DNA from: Bacteroidetes bacterium GWF2_29_10
GTDB taxonomy: Bacteria; Bacteroidota; Bacteroidia; Bacteroidales; GWE2-29-8
Direction: 5' to 3'
Assembly: GCA_001768555.1 (NCBI GenBank)
Contig: MEOD01000025.1
Coordinates: forward strand, 1 to 32,148
Length of the DNA stretch: 32,148 nucleotides
Of this stretch, positions 24,585 through 32,148 are shown piece by piece (within the stretch, counting starts at the first letter, position 1; every line of letters begins with the position of its first letter). The notes beneath the pieces were generated by a model, which saw only the letters and a list, made by a program, of their open reading frames with translations, was not told the origin of the DNA and did not search any database. The position numbers and the translations under genes were made by a program.

Positions 24585-25699
24585 GTGAAAATAAAATAAA
24601 AATTGCAATTATAGGATCTAGGGGTTATCCTTATGTATATAGTGGATACGAAACATTTGTAAAAGAACTATCGGAGAGGTTGGTAAAACGAAATTATGAG
24701 ATAACAGTTTATTGTCATAAGAATTTATTTAAATCATATCCAAAAGAAGTAAATGGGGTTAATTTAGTATATATAAATACGATAGAAAAGAAGACTTTAA
24801 GTCAATTTGTTCATTCTTTTCAATCAATAATACATGCTTGTTTTAAAAAATATGATGTAATTCTTGTAGTTAATTCGGCAAATGGACCTTTTGGAATATT
24901 TACAAAATTATTTGGAAAAAAAACAGCGATAAATGTAGATGGATTAGAATGGTTGCGTCCCAAATGGAAAGGCTTAGGCTCAAAATATTTCTACCTTGCA
25001 TCACGTCTGTCTGTTCGTTTTTTTGATTATATCATAACAGACTCTTACGAAATGGAAAAAATATACAAACAATTATTTAATGCTGATTCTGCTGTTATTG
25101 CTTATGGTGCCAATATTAGGTATTCAAAAAATCCAGAATTAATTTCTAAATGGAACATCGAAAAGCATGAATATTATTTAATTGTTGGCCGTTTAATTCC
25201 AGATAATAATGCGGATTTTATTGTTAATGAATTTACAAAGTCTAATACAGCAAAAAAATTAGTTATAGTGGGCGATGTCCCTTATAATGATAAATATGCA
25301 TCAAACATTAAGTCTATAAATGATGATAGATTAGTTTTTACGGGATATGTTACTAATCAGGACGAGCTTGCAGAGCTGTATCATAATTGTTTTGCGTATT
25401 TTCATGGTCATGCTTTTGGTGGCACGAATCCCACAATGTTAAAGGCTCTTGCTTATGGATGTGGAATTATAGCAATAGATACTGTTTTTAGTAGAGAAAT
25501 GCTTGATAATGATAATTACGGTTTTTTATTTAAGCAAGAAGAGGGTGCTCTTACTTTAATTATAGAAAATACGGAAAAGAATACAGCAAAATTAGTTTCT
25601 TATAGAGAAAAATCTAGAACAAGAATTACCAATAACTATACTTGGGAGAAAATAGTTAATCAATATGTTGATTTTTTTGACGATATATTAGAGGAGTAA
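24581..25699 (+). CDS. GT4-type glycosyltransferase with DUF1972 N-terminus
   Basis: This 372-residue cytosolic GT-B enzyme has the N-terminal signature KIAIIGSRGYPYVYSGYETFVKEL, typical of DUF1972 (rhamnosyl- and related transferases in surface polysaccharide synthesis). The C-terminal Rossmann half has YYLIVGRLIPDNNADFIV and FHGHAFGGTNPTMLKALAYG. The residue before ALAYG is Lys rather than the Glu of many GT4 enzymes; both occur in this branch as far as I recall. Donor and acceptor are unknown. It is translationally coupled to the TlpA-like gene. Its 3' end overlaps the convergent histidine-kinase gene by 44 bp. Confidence 0.88.
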   Translation: MSENKIKIAIIGSRGYPYVYSGYETFVKELSERLVKRNYEITVYCHKNLFKSYPKEVNGVNLVYINTIEKKTLSQFVHSFQSIIHACFKKYDVILVVNSANGPFGIFTKLFGKKTAINVDGLEWLRPKWKGLGSKYFYLASRLSVRFFDYIITDSYEMEKIYKQLFNADSAVIAYGANIRYSKNPELISKWNIEKHEYYLIVGRLIPDNNADFIVNEFTKSNTAKKLVIVGDVPYNDKYASNIKSINDDRLVFTGYVTNQDELAELYHNCFAYFHGHAFGGTNPTMLKALAYGCGIIAIDTVFSREMLDNDNYGFLFKQEEGALTLIIENTEKNTAKLVSYREKSRTRITNNYTWEKIVNQYVDFFDDILEE

Positions 25700-28373
25700 T
25701 TTTTTTTATAATGTCATTTATCTTAAAAGGTTTACTTAGATAATCATCCATCCCAAGTTGTATATAATATTCGGCAGACCCTTCCATTGTCCCTGCAGTA
25801 ATGCATATTATGTATGGCATTTCTTCTTTTTTTATTTTTTTCTGTAATTCTTTAAATGCTTCTACTCCGTCCATAATAGGCATCATGATGTCAAGAAATA
25901 TAATGTCATATTTCTTTTTTAAAGCCATTTCGACTGCCTGCAAGCCATTATTTGCAATATCAACAGAGCAACCTAAGTTTTTCAACATTAATTCTACAAC
26001 CATTTGATTTGTTAACTTATCTTCGGCATATAATACATTAAATCCAAATTGTATTTTTTGTTCTATTTGTTCTTCTGTATTTATATTAAATTCTTCGTAT
26101 TCAAAAGGCACACAAAAAGAGAACCAAAACTCACTGCCATTTCCTAATTTGCTTTTTAATCCTATTTCTCCCCCCATCAATTCTATAAATTTCTTTGAAA
26201 TTGTAAGTCCAAGTCCAGTCCCTTCAAAAGTTTTTGTTTTTGATATGTCTGCCTGAGTAAAACTTTCAAATATTTTTTCCTGAAAAGATTCACTTATTCC
26301 AATTCCTGTATCAATAACCTTTACTATGATATTTACGAGATTACTTTTATTTAAAACACCACTATTTTTATTATCTAAAATATCTACACATAATTTAACA
26401 GTTCCTTTCTCTGTAAACTTCACTGCATTGCTTACAAAGTTTGTTATTATCTGATTCAGTCTATTTTTGTCAGCAAATATCTTAGATGGAAAATTTGAAG
26501 CAATTTGCACGTCAAAATATATTCCCTTTTTCGTTGTTAAAGCAGAGAAGAGATTTTTTATTGTGTTAATATTTTTAGTAAAGTCAAACCATAATGGTTG
26601 TAATTCCATTTTGTTAGCTTCAATTTTTGATAAATCCAAAATGTCATTTAATATATTTAATAGAGATTCAGATGATGAAAGGATTATGTCGGTATAAAAA
26701 TTTTGTTGTTCATCTAGCTTTGTTGTTTGTTTTAGTATTTCTGTTATACCTAATATTCCTGTCATTGGAGTTCTAATTTCATGGCTCATATTTGCAAGAA
26801 ATTGCTGTTTTGATTTAGCAATATTATCAAGCATTATTTTTTCCCGTTCAAGTTTTTCTATTTTTAATTTTTCGGTAATATCTGTTGCAATTACTTGTAC
26901 TCCATTAATTTTGTTGTTTTCAAATATTGGAATAAATATTAACTCAACCAATATCTCGCTTCCATCCTTCTTTGATTGATATATGTTTATTGTTTCTAAA
27001 GGAAAACCATTTGATGCATTTTTTATTATATTTCTAAATAGTTTTATATCTTCTTTCTTGCTTATTAAAACATTTATTTTTTTCCCAATAATTTCACTTT
27101 GTTCAAATCCTAAAATTGGTTTTATTGAAGAAGAAACATAAACTATATTGCCTTTTAAATTAAGAAGCATTACAATGTTTGGCAATCTCTCTAATAGTCC
27201 TTTATATTTACATTCACTCTCTTCGAGTTTTCTTATTGAATGTTCTAGCTCTTTATTGGTAACAAATAATTGTTCATTTGCAGCATGCACTTCTTCATTT
27301 GTAGAAGAGAGCTCTTCATTTTGAGCTGCAACTTCTAATTCTAATTGTTTTCTTTCTGTAATATTTTCAACAATCACACAAAATTTAAACCTCTCTGGAG
27401 AATAAGCAACAATACTAAAAAAACTATTTAGAGGTTTAGAATATTGCTCAAAAGATATATTTTCTCCAGTTAATGCAACTTGACCATAAGTATCTATCCA
27501 AAATTGTTCTATTTCTGGAATAATTTGCCTAACTGTTTTTCCTATAATATTTTCAATTTTTAATCCAGTTAATTGCTCATAAGCACTATTAACTTCAAGA
27601 AAAACATAATCTAAAGGCTTGCCTTTTTTGTCCAATATTATTTTATGTAATGCAAAACCATTTGTCATTTTTCTAAATAACTGACTATATTTTTTCTCAC
27701 TTAATTCTATTTTGTCAATAGCTTTTTTTAAATCGTCATTTTGAGCTAAATACTCTTCATTAAGAGAAATATATTCTTCATTTTGAGAAAGGTAATTGTC
27801 ATTTAATATTTTGTACTCTCTGTTCTTTTCCAATAAGTCTAATTGTTTTATTCCACTTTCTCCTATATATTCTGCTAAGCTTGATAGAAAATTCATTGCT
27901 AACTTAACTTTCTCTTCAGAAAAAATAGGCACTTCTAATAATGCCTCAATATATTCTTTTTCATCAAAACCATATTTATTAGCTTGTTGAATAAAAAAAT
28001 CAATATTAGGAGCCTCAAATAAAAACTGCCCAGCAAAAAGATTCCCAAAATGTTTTCCTTTTATAATTATAGGGACAGCCGCATCAATCATCCCTTGGTG
28101 ACACTTATAACAAGCATAGTTTTTGCCCACACCCATAATAGTTGAAAGAGTTGTGTCGCTTTCAATACATTTTTTGTTGGTTTCAGGATGTTTTCGATGA
28201 AAATTAAGGCATATTTTTTGCCAACCAGCACCAAGAATCTCTTTATCTTTTGTATAAATTAAATTACCATCAATATCAAGAATTGCTGTAGTAAATCCTG
28301 TTAATGTATAGAAACTATTTAGTAAAGTATAGGTTTTTTCTATATCAATAATGTCTGATAATTTATAATTCAT
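25656..28373 (-). CDS. Hybrid sensor histidine kinase (PocR-PAS-PAS-HisKA-HATPase-REC)
   Basis: This 905-residue protein has no membrane segment, so it senses in the cytosol. An N-terminal PocR sensory domain (about 8-172) has C55, C69 and C88-x2-C91. Asn/Glu heptads follow (about 194-214), then PAS1 (about 230-342), a second heptad coiled coil (351-390), PAS2 (about 392-503) and HisKA with phospho-His H531 (ANMSHEIRTPM). The ATPase has N-box NFVSNAVKFT, DTGIGI and GTGLGL. The receiver has E784/D785, phospho-Asp D828 (FLDIMMP), T859 and K881. All catalytic residues are intact. No cognate output regulator gene is adjacent. Confidence 0.93.
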   Translation of the reverse strand: MNYKLSDIIDIEKTYTLLNSFYTLTGFTTAILDIDGNLIYTKDKEILGAGWQKICLNFHRKHPETNKKCIESDTTLSTIMGVGKNYACYKCHQGMIDAAVPIIIKGKHFGNLFAGQFLFEAPNIDFFIQQANKYGFDEKEYIEALLEVPIFSEEKVKLAMNFLSSLAEYIGESGIKQLDLLEKNREYKILNDNYLSQNEEYISLNEEYLAQNDDLKKAIDKIELSEKKYSQLFRKMTNGFALHKIILDKKGKPLDYVFLEVNSAYEQLTGLKIENIIGKTVRQIIPEIEQFWIDTYGQVALTGENISFEQYSKPLNSFFSIVAYSPERFKFCVIVENITERKQLELEVAAQNEELSSTNEEVHAANEQLFVTNKELEHSIRKLEESECKYKGLLERLPNIVMLLNLKGNIVYVSSSIKPILGFEQSEIIGKKINVLISKKEDIKLFRNIIKNASNGFPLETINIYQSKKDGSEILVELIFIPIFENNKINGVQVIATDITEKLKIEKLEREKIMLDNIAKSKQQFLANMSHEIRTPMTGILGITEILKQTTKLDEQQNFYTDIILSSSESLLNILNDILDLSKIEANKMELQPLWFDFTKNINTIKNLFSALTTKKGIYFDVQIASNFPSKIFADKNRLNQIITNFVSNAVKFTEKGTVKLCVDILDNKNSGVLNKSNLVNIIVKVIDTGIGISESFQEKIFESFTQADISKTKTFEGTGLGLTISKKFIELMGGEIGLKSKLGNGSEFWFSFCVPFEYEEFNINTEEQIEQKIQFGFNVLYAEDKLTNQMVVELMLKNLGCSVDIANNGLQAVEMALKKKYDIIFLDIMMPIMDGVEAFKELQKKIKKEEMPYIICITAGTMEGSAEYYIQLGMDDYLSKPFKINDIIKKITPLIYRQKNQHID

Positions 28374-28536
28374 AATATACTATTTTACGATTATACAAAT
28401 ATGAATTTAATCTACTGAATATGATATTTAAACTAAAAAAAATACACCACAATAATACAAAAAATAATTAACCAAATTACAATAACCTTTTAAATAATTT
28501 AATTGTGTGTAGGATTTTGCGTCATGATTCTGGCAA

Positions 28537-29484
28537 TTATTCTGCAGTTATATTATCTTTAATTAAAAAAATATTTTTAAGATCTTGTGCAAATTTTTCG
28601 GAAAACTTTTTTGAACCAACATTATTTAAATGTAATGCATCAAAAAATAATTCCGGGTTATCAAATTCAGGAGAATTTAAATAATTAAGAATTTGAACAT
28701 TATATTTATTTGCAATTTTTTTTATTAAATTAAATGATTTGTCATCATTTTTTAAATTGCTTTTATACATTGGAGAAACAACTAAAATTATAGGAATTTT
28801 CAAATCTTTGCTTCTTTTAATAAATGATTCTAATGATTCTGCAAAATAATTATCAATATTTTTTACTGATTGATTCTTTGATTCTTTTAATTCTTCTTTC
28901 CCTATTTTAATATTTGTTCCTTTCACTGGCAGATATCCATTATCATCTTTTTGTGGCAAAAACTTATATTTCAAAATATGGAGAATTGTAGAATTATATT
29001 GATATGTTATAGATAACAATTTAATGTTTTCATATTTGCTCTTTTTGTTAATATATGGCCTTAAAAGCTCTTCGTATTTAAAATAATAAGGAATTAAATC
29101 CCCTAACTTATCATATTGAACAGGATTCTCTAGAAGTTCATGAGGATTAATATCTAAGATAATCATCTTTGGTTTATGTCTTGTAAGAATAACTTTTTGA
29201 ATAGCATCTGTAAACACTATATTTTTACCTTGCATACCGGCATTATAACACGACACTCCTGTTTCTTTTGTTAAAATACTAGGAGAATAATGCCTATTAG
29301 CTCGAGAACTTCCAAAAATAATTAAACTATCTGTTGTCTTTTCTAATGGGTAACTAATTCTATAATACTTCCCAGAAGTTTGACTAAAAAATAAGTGCCG
29401 CATACTCAACCCTATTACTATATCAAACACAATCAGAATAATAATAAATTTTACCAATTGAATAAAAAATCTTCTATACTCCAT
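28537..29484 (-). CDS. SGNH-like membrane-anchored protein, partner of MBOAT
   Basis: This 315-residue protein has one N-terminal transmembrane anchor (LVKFIIILIVFDIVIGL) followed by an extracytoplasmic SGNH-hydrolase-like domain. Visible blocks are IIFGSSRANRHYSP (nucleophile Ser), YNAGMQGKN (block with Gly/Asn) and FFDALHLNNVGSKKFS (catalytic Asp-x2-His). It lies 18 bp after the MBOAT gene, the same pairing as AlgI/AlgJ or DltB/DltD. It most likely completes acyl transfer to a polysaccharide outside the membrane. The acceptor is not known. Confidence 0.82.
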   Translation of the reverse strand: MEYRRFFIQLVKFIIILIVFDIVIGLSMRHLFFSQTSGKYYRISYPLEKTTDSLIIFGSSRANRHYSPSILTKETGVSCYNAGMQGKNIVFTDAIQKVILTRHKPKMIILDINPHELLENPVQYDKLGDLIPYYFKYEELLRPYINKKSKYENIKLLSITYQYNSTILHILKYKFLPQKDDNGYLPVKGTNIKIGKEELKESKNQSVKNIDNYFAESLESFIKRSKDLKIPIILVVSPMYKSNLKNDDKSFNLIKKIANKYNVQILNYLNSPEFDNPELFFDALHLNNVGSKKFSEKFAQDLKNIFLIKDNITAE

Positions 29485-29502
29485 ATTTTCTCTCCTTAAT
29501 TA

Positions 29503-30936
29503 TTAAAATTGGAAATAAATAAACTGTCCTCCATCAAAAACACCAAACATCAAAATAAATAGAATAAGCGATACATAAGCAAATAGTCTTACTACTTCCA
29601 ATTTATTATTAAAAATTGTAAACTTATCATCAAAAAACTCATGTTTTATTTCAATTGCAATCAATAGACATATCGCAAAAAAAGCATATATTGGAGCCGT
29701 TATATCGGGCCCATTTGGAAGAAATACTTTTCCCGATGGAGAAAATATTTTTTTTATAATATCAAAAGCTTCTGTTGTAGTATTAGCCCGAAAAAAAACC
29801 CATGTAATACAAACCAAAACAAATGTCGTAACTATCGATGTAAACTTATTGAAAGCACTATCCTTATTTAAAATGTTTAATTTCTCGAAAAACCTATTTT
29901 TAAATATTCCCAAGATAAGATAAAAACCATTTAATCCACCCCATATTACAAAAGTCCAACTTGCTCCGTGCCAGAAACCACTAACAACAAATGTTATAAA
30001 AAGATTAAAATATCTTTTAAATGAAGAAACTCTATTCCCTCCCAAAGAAATATATAAATAATCTCTAAACCATGTAGATAAAGAAATATGCCATCTTTTC
30101 CAAAATTCAGAAATAGTTTTTGACATATATGGCCTATCAAAGTTTTGCATTAGCTTAAAACCCATAACTCGAGCACTACCTATTGCTATATTTGAATATC
30201 CTGCAAAATCACAATAAATCTGAAAAGCAAAAAATAACGTAGCAACAATAAAAGTTGATCCATTGTGATTATCGGAATTATTATAAACTGCATTTACATA
30301 AATCGAAGCCCTGTCTGCAACTACAAGCTTCATAAAAAAACCCCAAAGCATTTGTTTTAAACCAATTGAAACATCATCAAAATTAAATTTATGAACATTA
30401 TGAAACTGATGTAAAAGATTTTGAGGCCTTTCTATTGGACCCGCAACTAATTGAGGATAAAACATAACATAAAGAGAAAAAATGCCAAAGTTTTTTTCTG
30501 CTTTCTGCTTACCTCTATATACTTCTATAACATAGCTTAAGCTTTGAAAAGTATGAAAAGATAAGCCTATAGGTAAAATTAATTGCAGGGCTGAAATGGA
30601 ATAATTCCATCCAATCATGTTTGCAATATCATTAACATTTGTTATAAAAAAATTAAAATATTTAAAAATAATCAACACAAGACTTGTACTTATTATACTC
30701 AAGGTAAGAAATAATTTCTTTTTACGAGGATTAACTGTTTTCTCTATCCAAATACCCGAAATATAATCAATTGTAATAGTTATACCTAAAATAAAAATAT
30801 AATACCATATAAAAAACATGTAAAATGTGCAACTTGCAGCAAGAAGCATTAGCCAACGAAATTTATGAGGTAATACAAAAAATAGAAAAGTTACTATTGG
30901 AAAAAATAATAAAAAATCAAATGAATTAAACAACAT
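29503..30936 (-). CDS. MBOAT-family O-acyltransferase (AlgI/DltB-like)
   Basis: This 477-residue polytopic membrane protein has the AlgI-type blocks QLVAGPIERPQNLLHQF, ISEFWKRWHISLSTWFRDYLYI and SGFWHGASWTFVIWGGLNG, with the catalytic His in WHGAS. The family moves an acyl group across the membrane to a secreted polymer. Together with the SGNH gene downstream it forms a two-gene acylation module. A possible leftward -7 box, TATTTTTG (plus-strand CAAAAATA 30966-30973), precedes it without a clear -33 partner. Confidence 0.94.
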   Translation of the reverse strand: MLFNSFDFLLFFPIVTFLFFVLPHKFRWLMLLAASCTFYMFFIWYYIFILGITITIDYISGIWIEKTVNPRKKKLFLTLSIISTSLVLIIFKYFNFFITNVNDIANMIGWNYSISALQLILPIGLSFHTFQSLSYVIEVYRGKQKAEKNFGIFSLYVMFYPQLVAGPIERPQNLLHQFHNVHKFNFDDVSIGLKQMLWGFFMKLVVADRASIYVNAVYNNSDNHNGSTFIVATLFFAFQIYCDFAGYSNIAIGSARVMGFKLMQNFDRPYMSKTISEFWKRWHISLSTWFRDYLYISLGGNRVSSFKRYFNLFITFVVSGFWHGASWTFVIWGGLNGFYLILGIFKNRFFEKLNILNKDSAFNKFTSIVTTFVLVCITWVFFRANTTTEAFDIIKKIFSPSGKVFLPNGPDITAPIYAFFAICLLIAIEIKHEFFDDKFTIFNNKLEVVRLFAYVSLILFILMFGVFDGGQFIYFQF

Positions 30937-31205
30937 AAGACAAGCCTATTTAGTTAATATTTTCGCAAAAATAAAAATATTTTTTTATAAAAGAATCCTA
31001 ATTTAAAATAAATTTAATTTATAAACAGCTACTACATCATTTTAATTTTATAAATTTGGTTATTTTTATATTTATTCAATTTTAGAAATTTGTGCTTAGA
31101 ATGTTTCTATAAAAGTTGTAAATTGTAATTATATAAAGCTCTATAAGAACAATTCTTCAAGAAAAAAATATTATTTCAAAACAAAATGAGAATATTGTAA
31201 AAGCA

Positions 31206-31269
31206 CAATTTAACAAATTTGTTATTAAATTTCAATATTTTTTTATATTTTGCTATTGATTAATCAAAA
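31206..31269. repeat. Dispersed 64-bp repeat, inner copy
   Basis: About three quarters of its bases match 32085-32148 in the same orientation; shared blocks are GTTATTAAAT, TCAATA and a final TCAAAA. It lacks the ATGAGACCGTTG edge of the two window-end copies. Confidence 0.65.
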
Positions 31270-31604
31270 TTTAATCAATTTATTAATGATTATTGCTATG
31301 TGTGCATACTATTTTGGGTGGTATTTCTGAATCCATGCTACAAATATGTAAAATGATTGAATATAAAAAGTTGTTTGATAGTTATTTAAATTTATTATTT
31401 TTAATTTTTTGCATTACAACGATTTTAATTATAACAACTTGATATATTCATATTTTTTTGTAATAAATTATTAATATTGACAATCAATTACTTAGCTATT
31501 TAGATAGCTTTTGAGTACATTACAAGATACTCAAAAAGTTGTATGAGATTGATTTTCATTTAATTGTGCAAACAACTGATTATTAGCATAAAAATTCTAT
31601 TACT

Positions 31605-31671
31605 GTACATGAAAGGTACATGAAAGGTACATGAAAGGTACATGAAAGGTACTATAAAGGTACTATATAAG
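31605..31671. repeat. 11-bp tandem repeat array A
   Basis: Four perfect GTACATGAAAG units (31605-31648) are followed by two degenerate units, GTACTATAAAG and GTACTATATAAG. A unit of 11 bp is not a multiple of three and no ORF spans it. Confidence 0.95.
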
Positions 31672-31678
31672 GTGTATC

Positions 31679-31699
31679 GTCCTAAAATAGGTTTACACA
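31679..31699. mobile_element. Solo end of the MITE-like element
   Basis: TCCTAAAATAGGTTTACACA equals the reverse complement of the right end of copy 2, and the match continues into an A-run. No partner arm follows. It starts 7 bp after tandem array A. Confidence 0.75.
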
Positions 31700-31798
31700 A
31701 AAAATAGTCTTAGACAGGCATGTGTTATGTTTTGCTATATTTATATATTATACTTATTGTCAGTGTTTTAATAAGCGAGGTAGGGTTATGGTAACTTT

Positions 31799-31831
31799 AG
31801 GGTGAAGTAAGGGTGAAGTAAAGGCGAAGTA
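31799..31831. repeat. 11-bp tandem repeat array B
   Basis: Two perfect AGGGTGAAGTA units are followed by AAGGCGAAGTA. The period equals that of array A and the rotated units (GGTACATGAAA, GGTGAAGTAAA) share 7 of 11 positions. Confidence 0.85.
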
Positions 31832-32063
31832 ATAGCATGTAACGCAATGAAAATTAGCAAGTTAAATGTTTTTTTTGTAATTGATTGATTTATAGTGTTT
31901 TGATAATTAGTGATGGTGTGGAGAAATCTTTAATTTTATTTTGTTATAAAATATGCTTATTTATCCACATTTACTAGATGAAATACGATCTTTTATCTTT
32001 TTGATAATGCCAACCTAGCAAATTCTAATTAGTGGAGTCGTTTCTATATCATTAATATATAAA

Positions 32064-32148
32064 ATGAGACCGTTGCAATAATCTTGATTTAATAATTTCG
32101 TTATTAAATCTCAATAATTTTTTAGATTTTGTTAATGATTTGTCAAAA
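32064..32148. repeat. Window-end inverted repeat, right copy
   Basis: Bases 32064-32116 are the inverted partner of 1-53 (47 of 53). The remaining bases to the edge match the inner copy at 31206-31269. Confidence 0.85.

Larger units (their letters stand above)
30937..32148. other. 1.2-kb gene-free, repeat-rich region
   Basis: No supported ORF or RNA gene is seen on either strand. The region contains a copy of the window-end repeat (31206-31269), two adjacent hairpins (31494-31538), an 11-bp tandem array (31605-31671), a solo MITE end (31679-31699), a second 11-bp array (31799-31831), a perfect DnaA-box sequence (31961-31969) and the right window-end repeat (32064-32148). Confidence 0.7.

Noticed and set aside
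25400-25460. Lys in place of Glu in the glycosyltransferase C-terminal motif as a sign of inactivity
   Set aside because: Basic residues may occur at this position in active DUF1972 enzymes, so the change alone is not good evidence.
30937-32148. Possible CRISPR array in the repeat-rich region
   Set aside because: Repeats are 11 bp, directly abutting and without unique spacers, and no cas gene is present.
1-32148. tRNA, rRNA or cobalamin riboswitch (for example ahead of mutA)
   Set aside because: Reading the gaps by eye showed no T-loop, rRNA-like or B12-box sequence; a covariance-model search would settle it.

Overview
The window looks like chromosomal DNA from a member of the Bacteroidota. 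The DNA is very AT-rich. Secreted proteins carry signal peptides of the Bacteroidota type, and outer-membrane barrels end in Phe. Several promoters fit the Bacteroidota pattern TTTG-N19/20-TAnnTTTG. Start codons lack Shine-Dalgarno sequences, and a Bacteroidota-only DUF4295 gene sits beside rpmG. Split methylmalonyl-CoA mutase genes and the ArsF/ArsG cassette suit an anaerobic or fermentative member, but I cannot name the order. Core genes (hemB, priA, ftsY, rimO, rpmG) argue against a plasmid. The two ends of the window are inverted copies of one repeat (47 of 53 bases), so it may be a whole contig broken at repeats.

Layout. 0.1-5.1 kb: an outer-membrane porin faces a rightward group of a secreted YceI protein, a second barrel protein, a divergent YceI-like protein, an Fe-S type Rrf2 regulator and a two-CW cysteine protein. 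5.1-6.1 kb: hemB. 6.2-9.8 kb: a leftward cassette of ArsR-type repressor, small CxxC thioredoxin, two exported ArsF-family proteins, an ArsG/CcdA-like membrane protein and an ArsP-type permease. It is bracketed by two homologous, co-oriented MITE-like elements of 61-63 bp. 9.9-14.1 kb: mutA-mutB, closed by a long bidirectional terminator. 14.1-16.0 kb: leftward acyltransferase, DoxX/redoxin fusion and a small lipoprotein. 16.3-22.9 kb: priA rightward; leftward a mechanosensitive channel and rpmG-DUF4295-ftsY-rimO. 23.2-25.7 kb: a TlpA-like protein translationally coupled to a glycosyltransferase. 25.7-28.4 kb: a PocR-PAS-PAS hybrid histidine kinase. 28.5-30.9 kb: an SGNH/MBOAT pair typical of exopolysaccharide or cell-wall acylation. 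30.9-32.1 kb: no gene, but rich in repeats.

The most interesting locus is the ArsR-controlled cassette. A cytosolic CxxC protein, a membrane protein with two CcdA-like Cys-Pro motifs and two exported CxxC proteins together suggest an electron relay across the inner membrane, coupled to a permease. A near-consensus promoter with an inverted repeat over its -7 box appears to place the unit under its own repressor, and its bracketing by MITE-like elements suggests it moved as a cassette. The second notable area is the terminal 1.2 kb, which holds two different 11-bp tandem arrays, a solo end of the same MITE family and copies of the window-end repeat.
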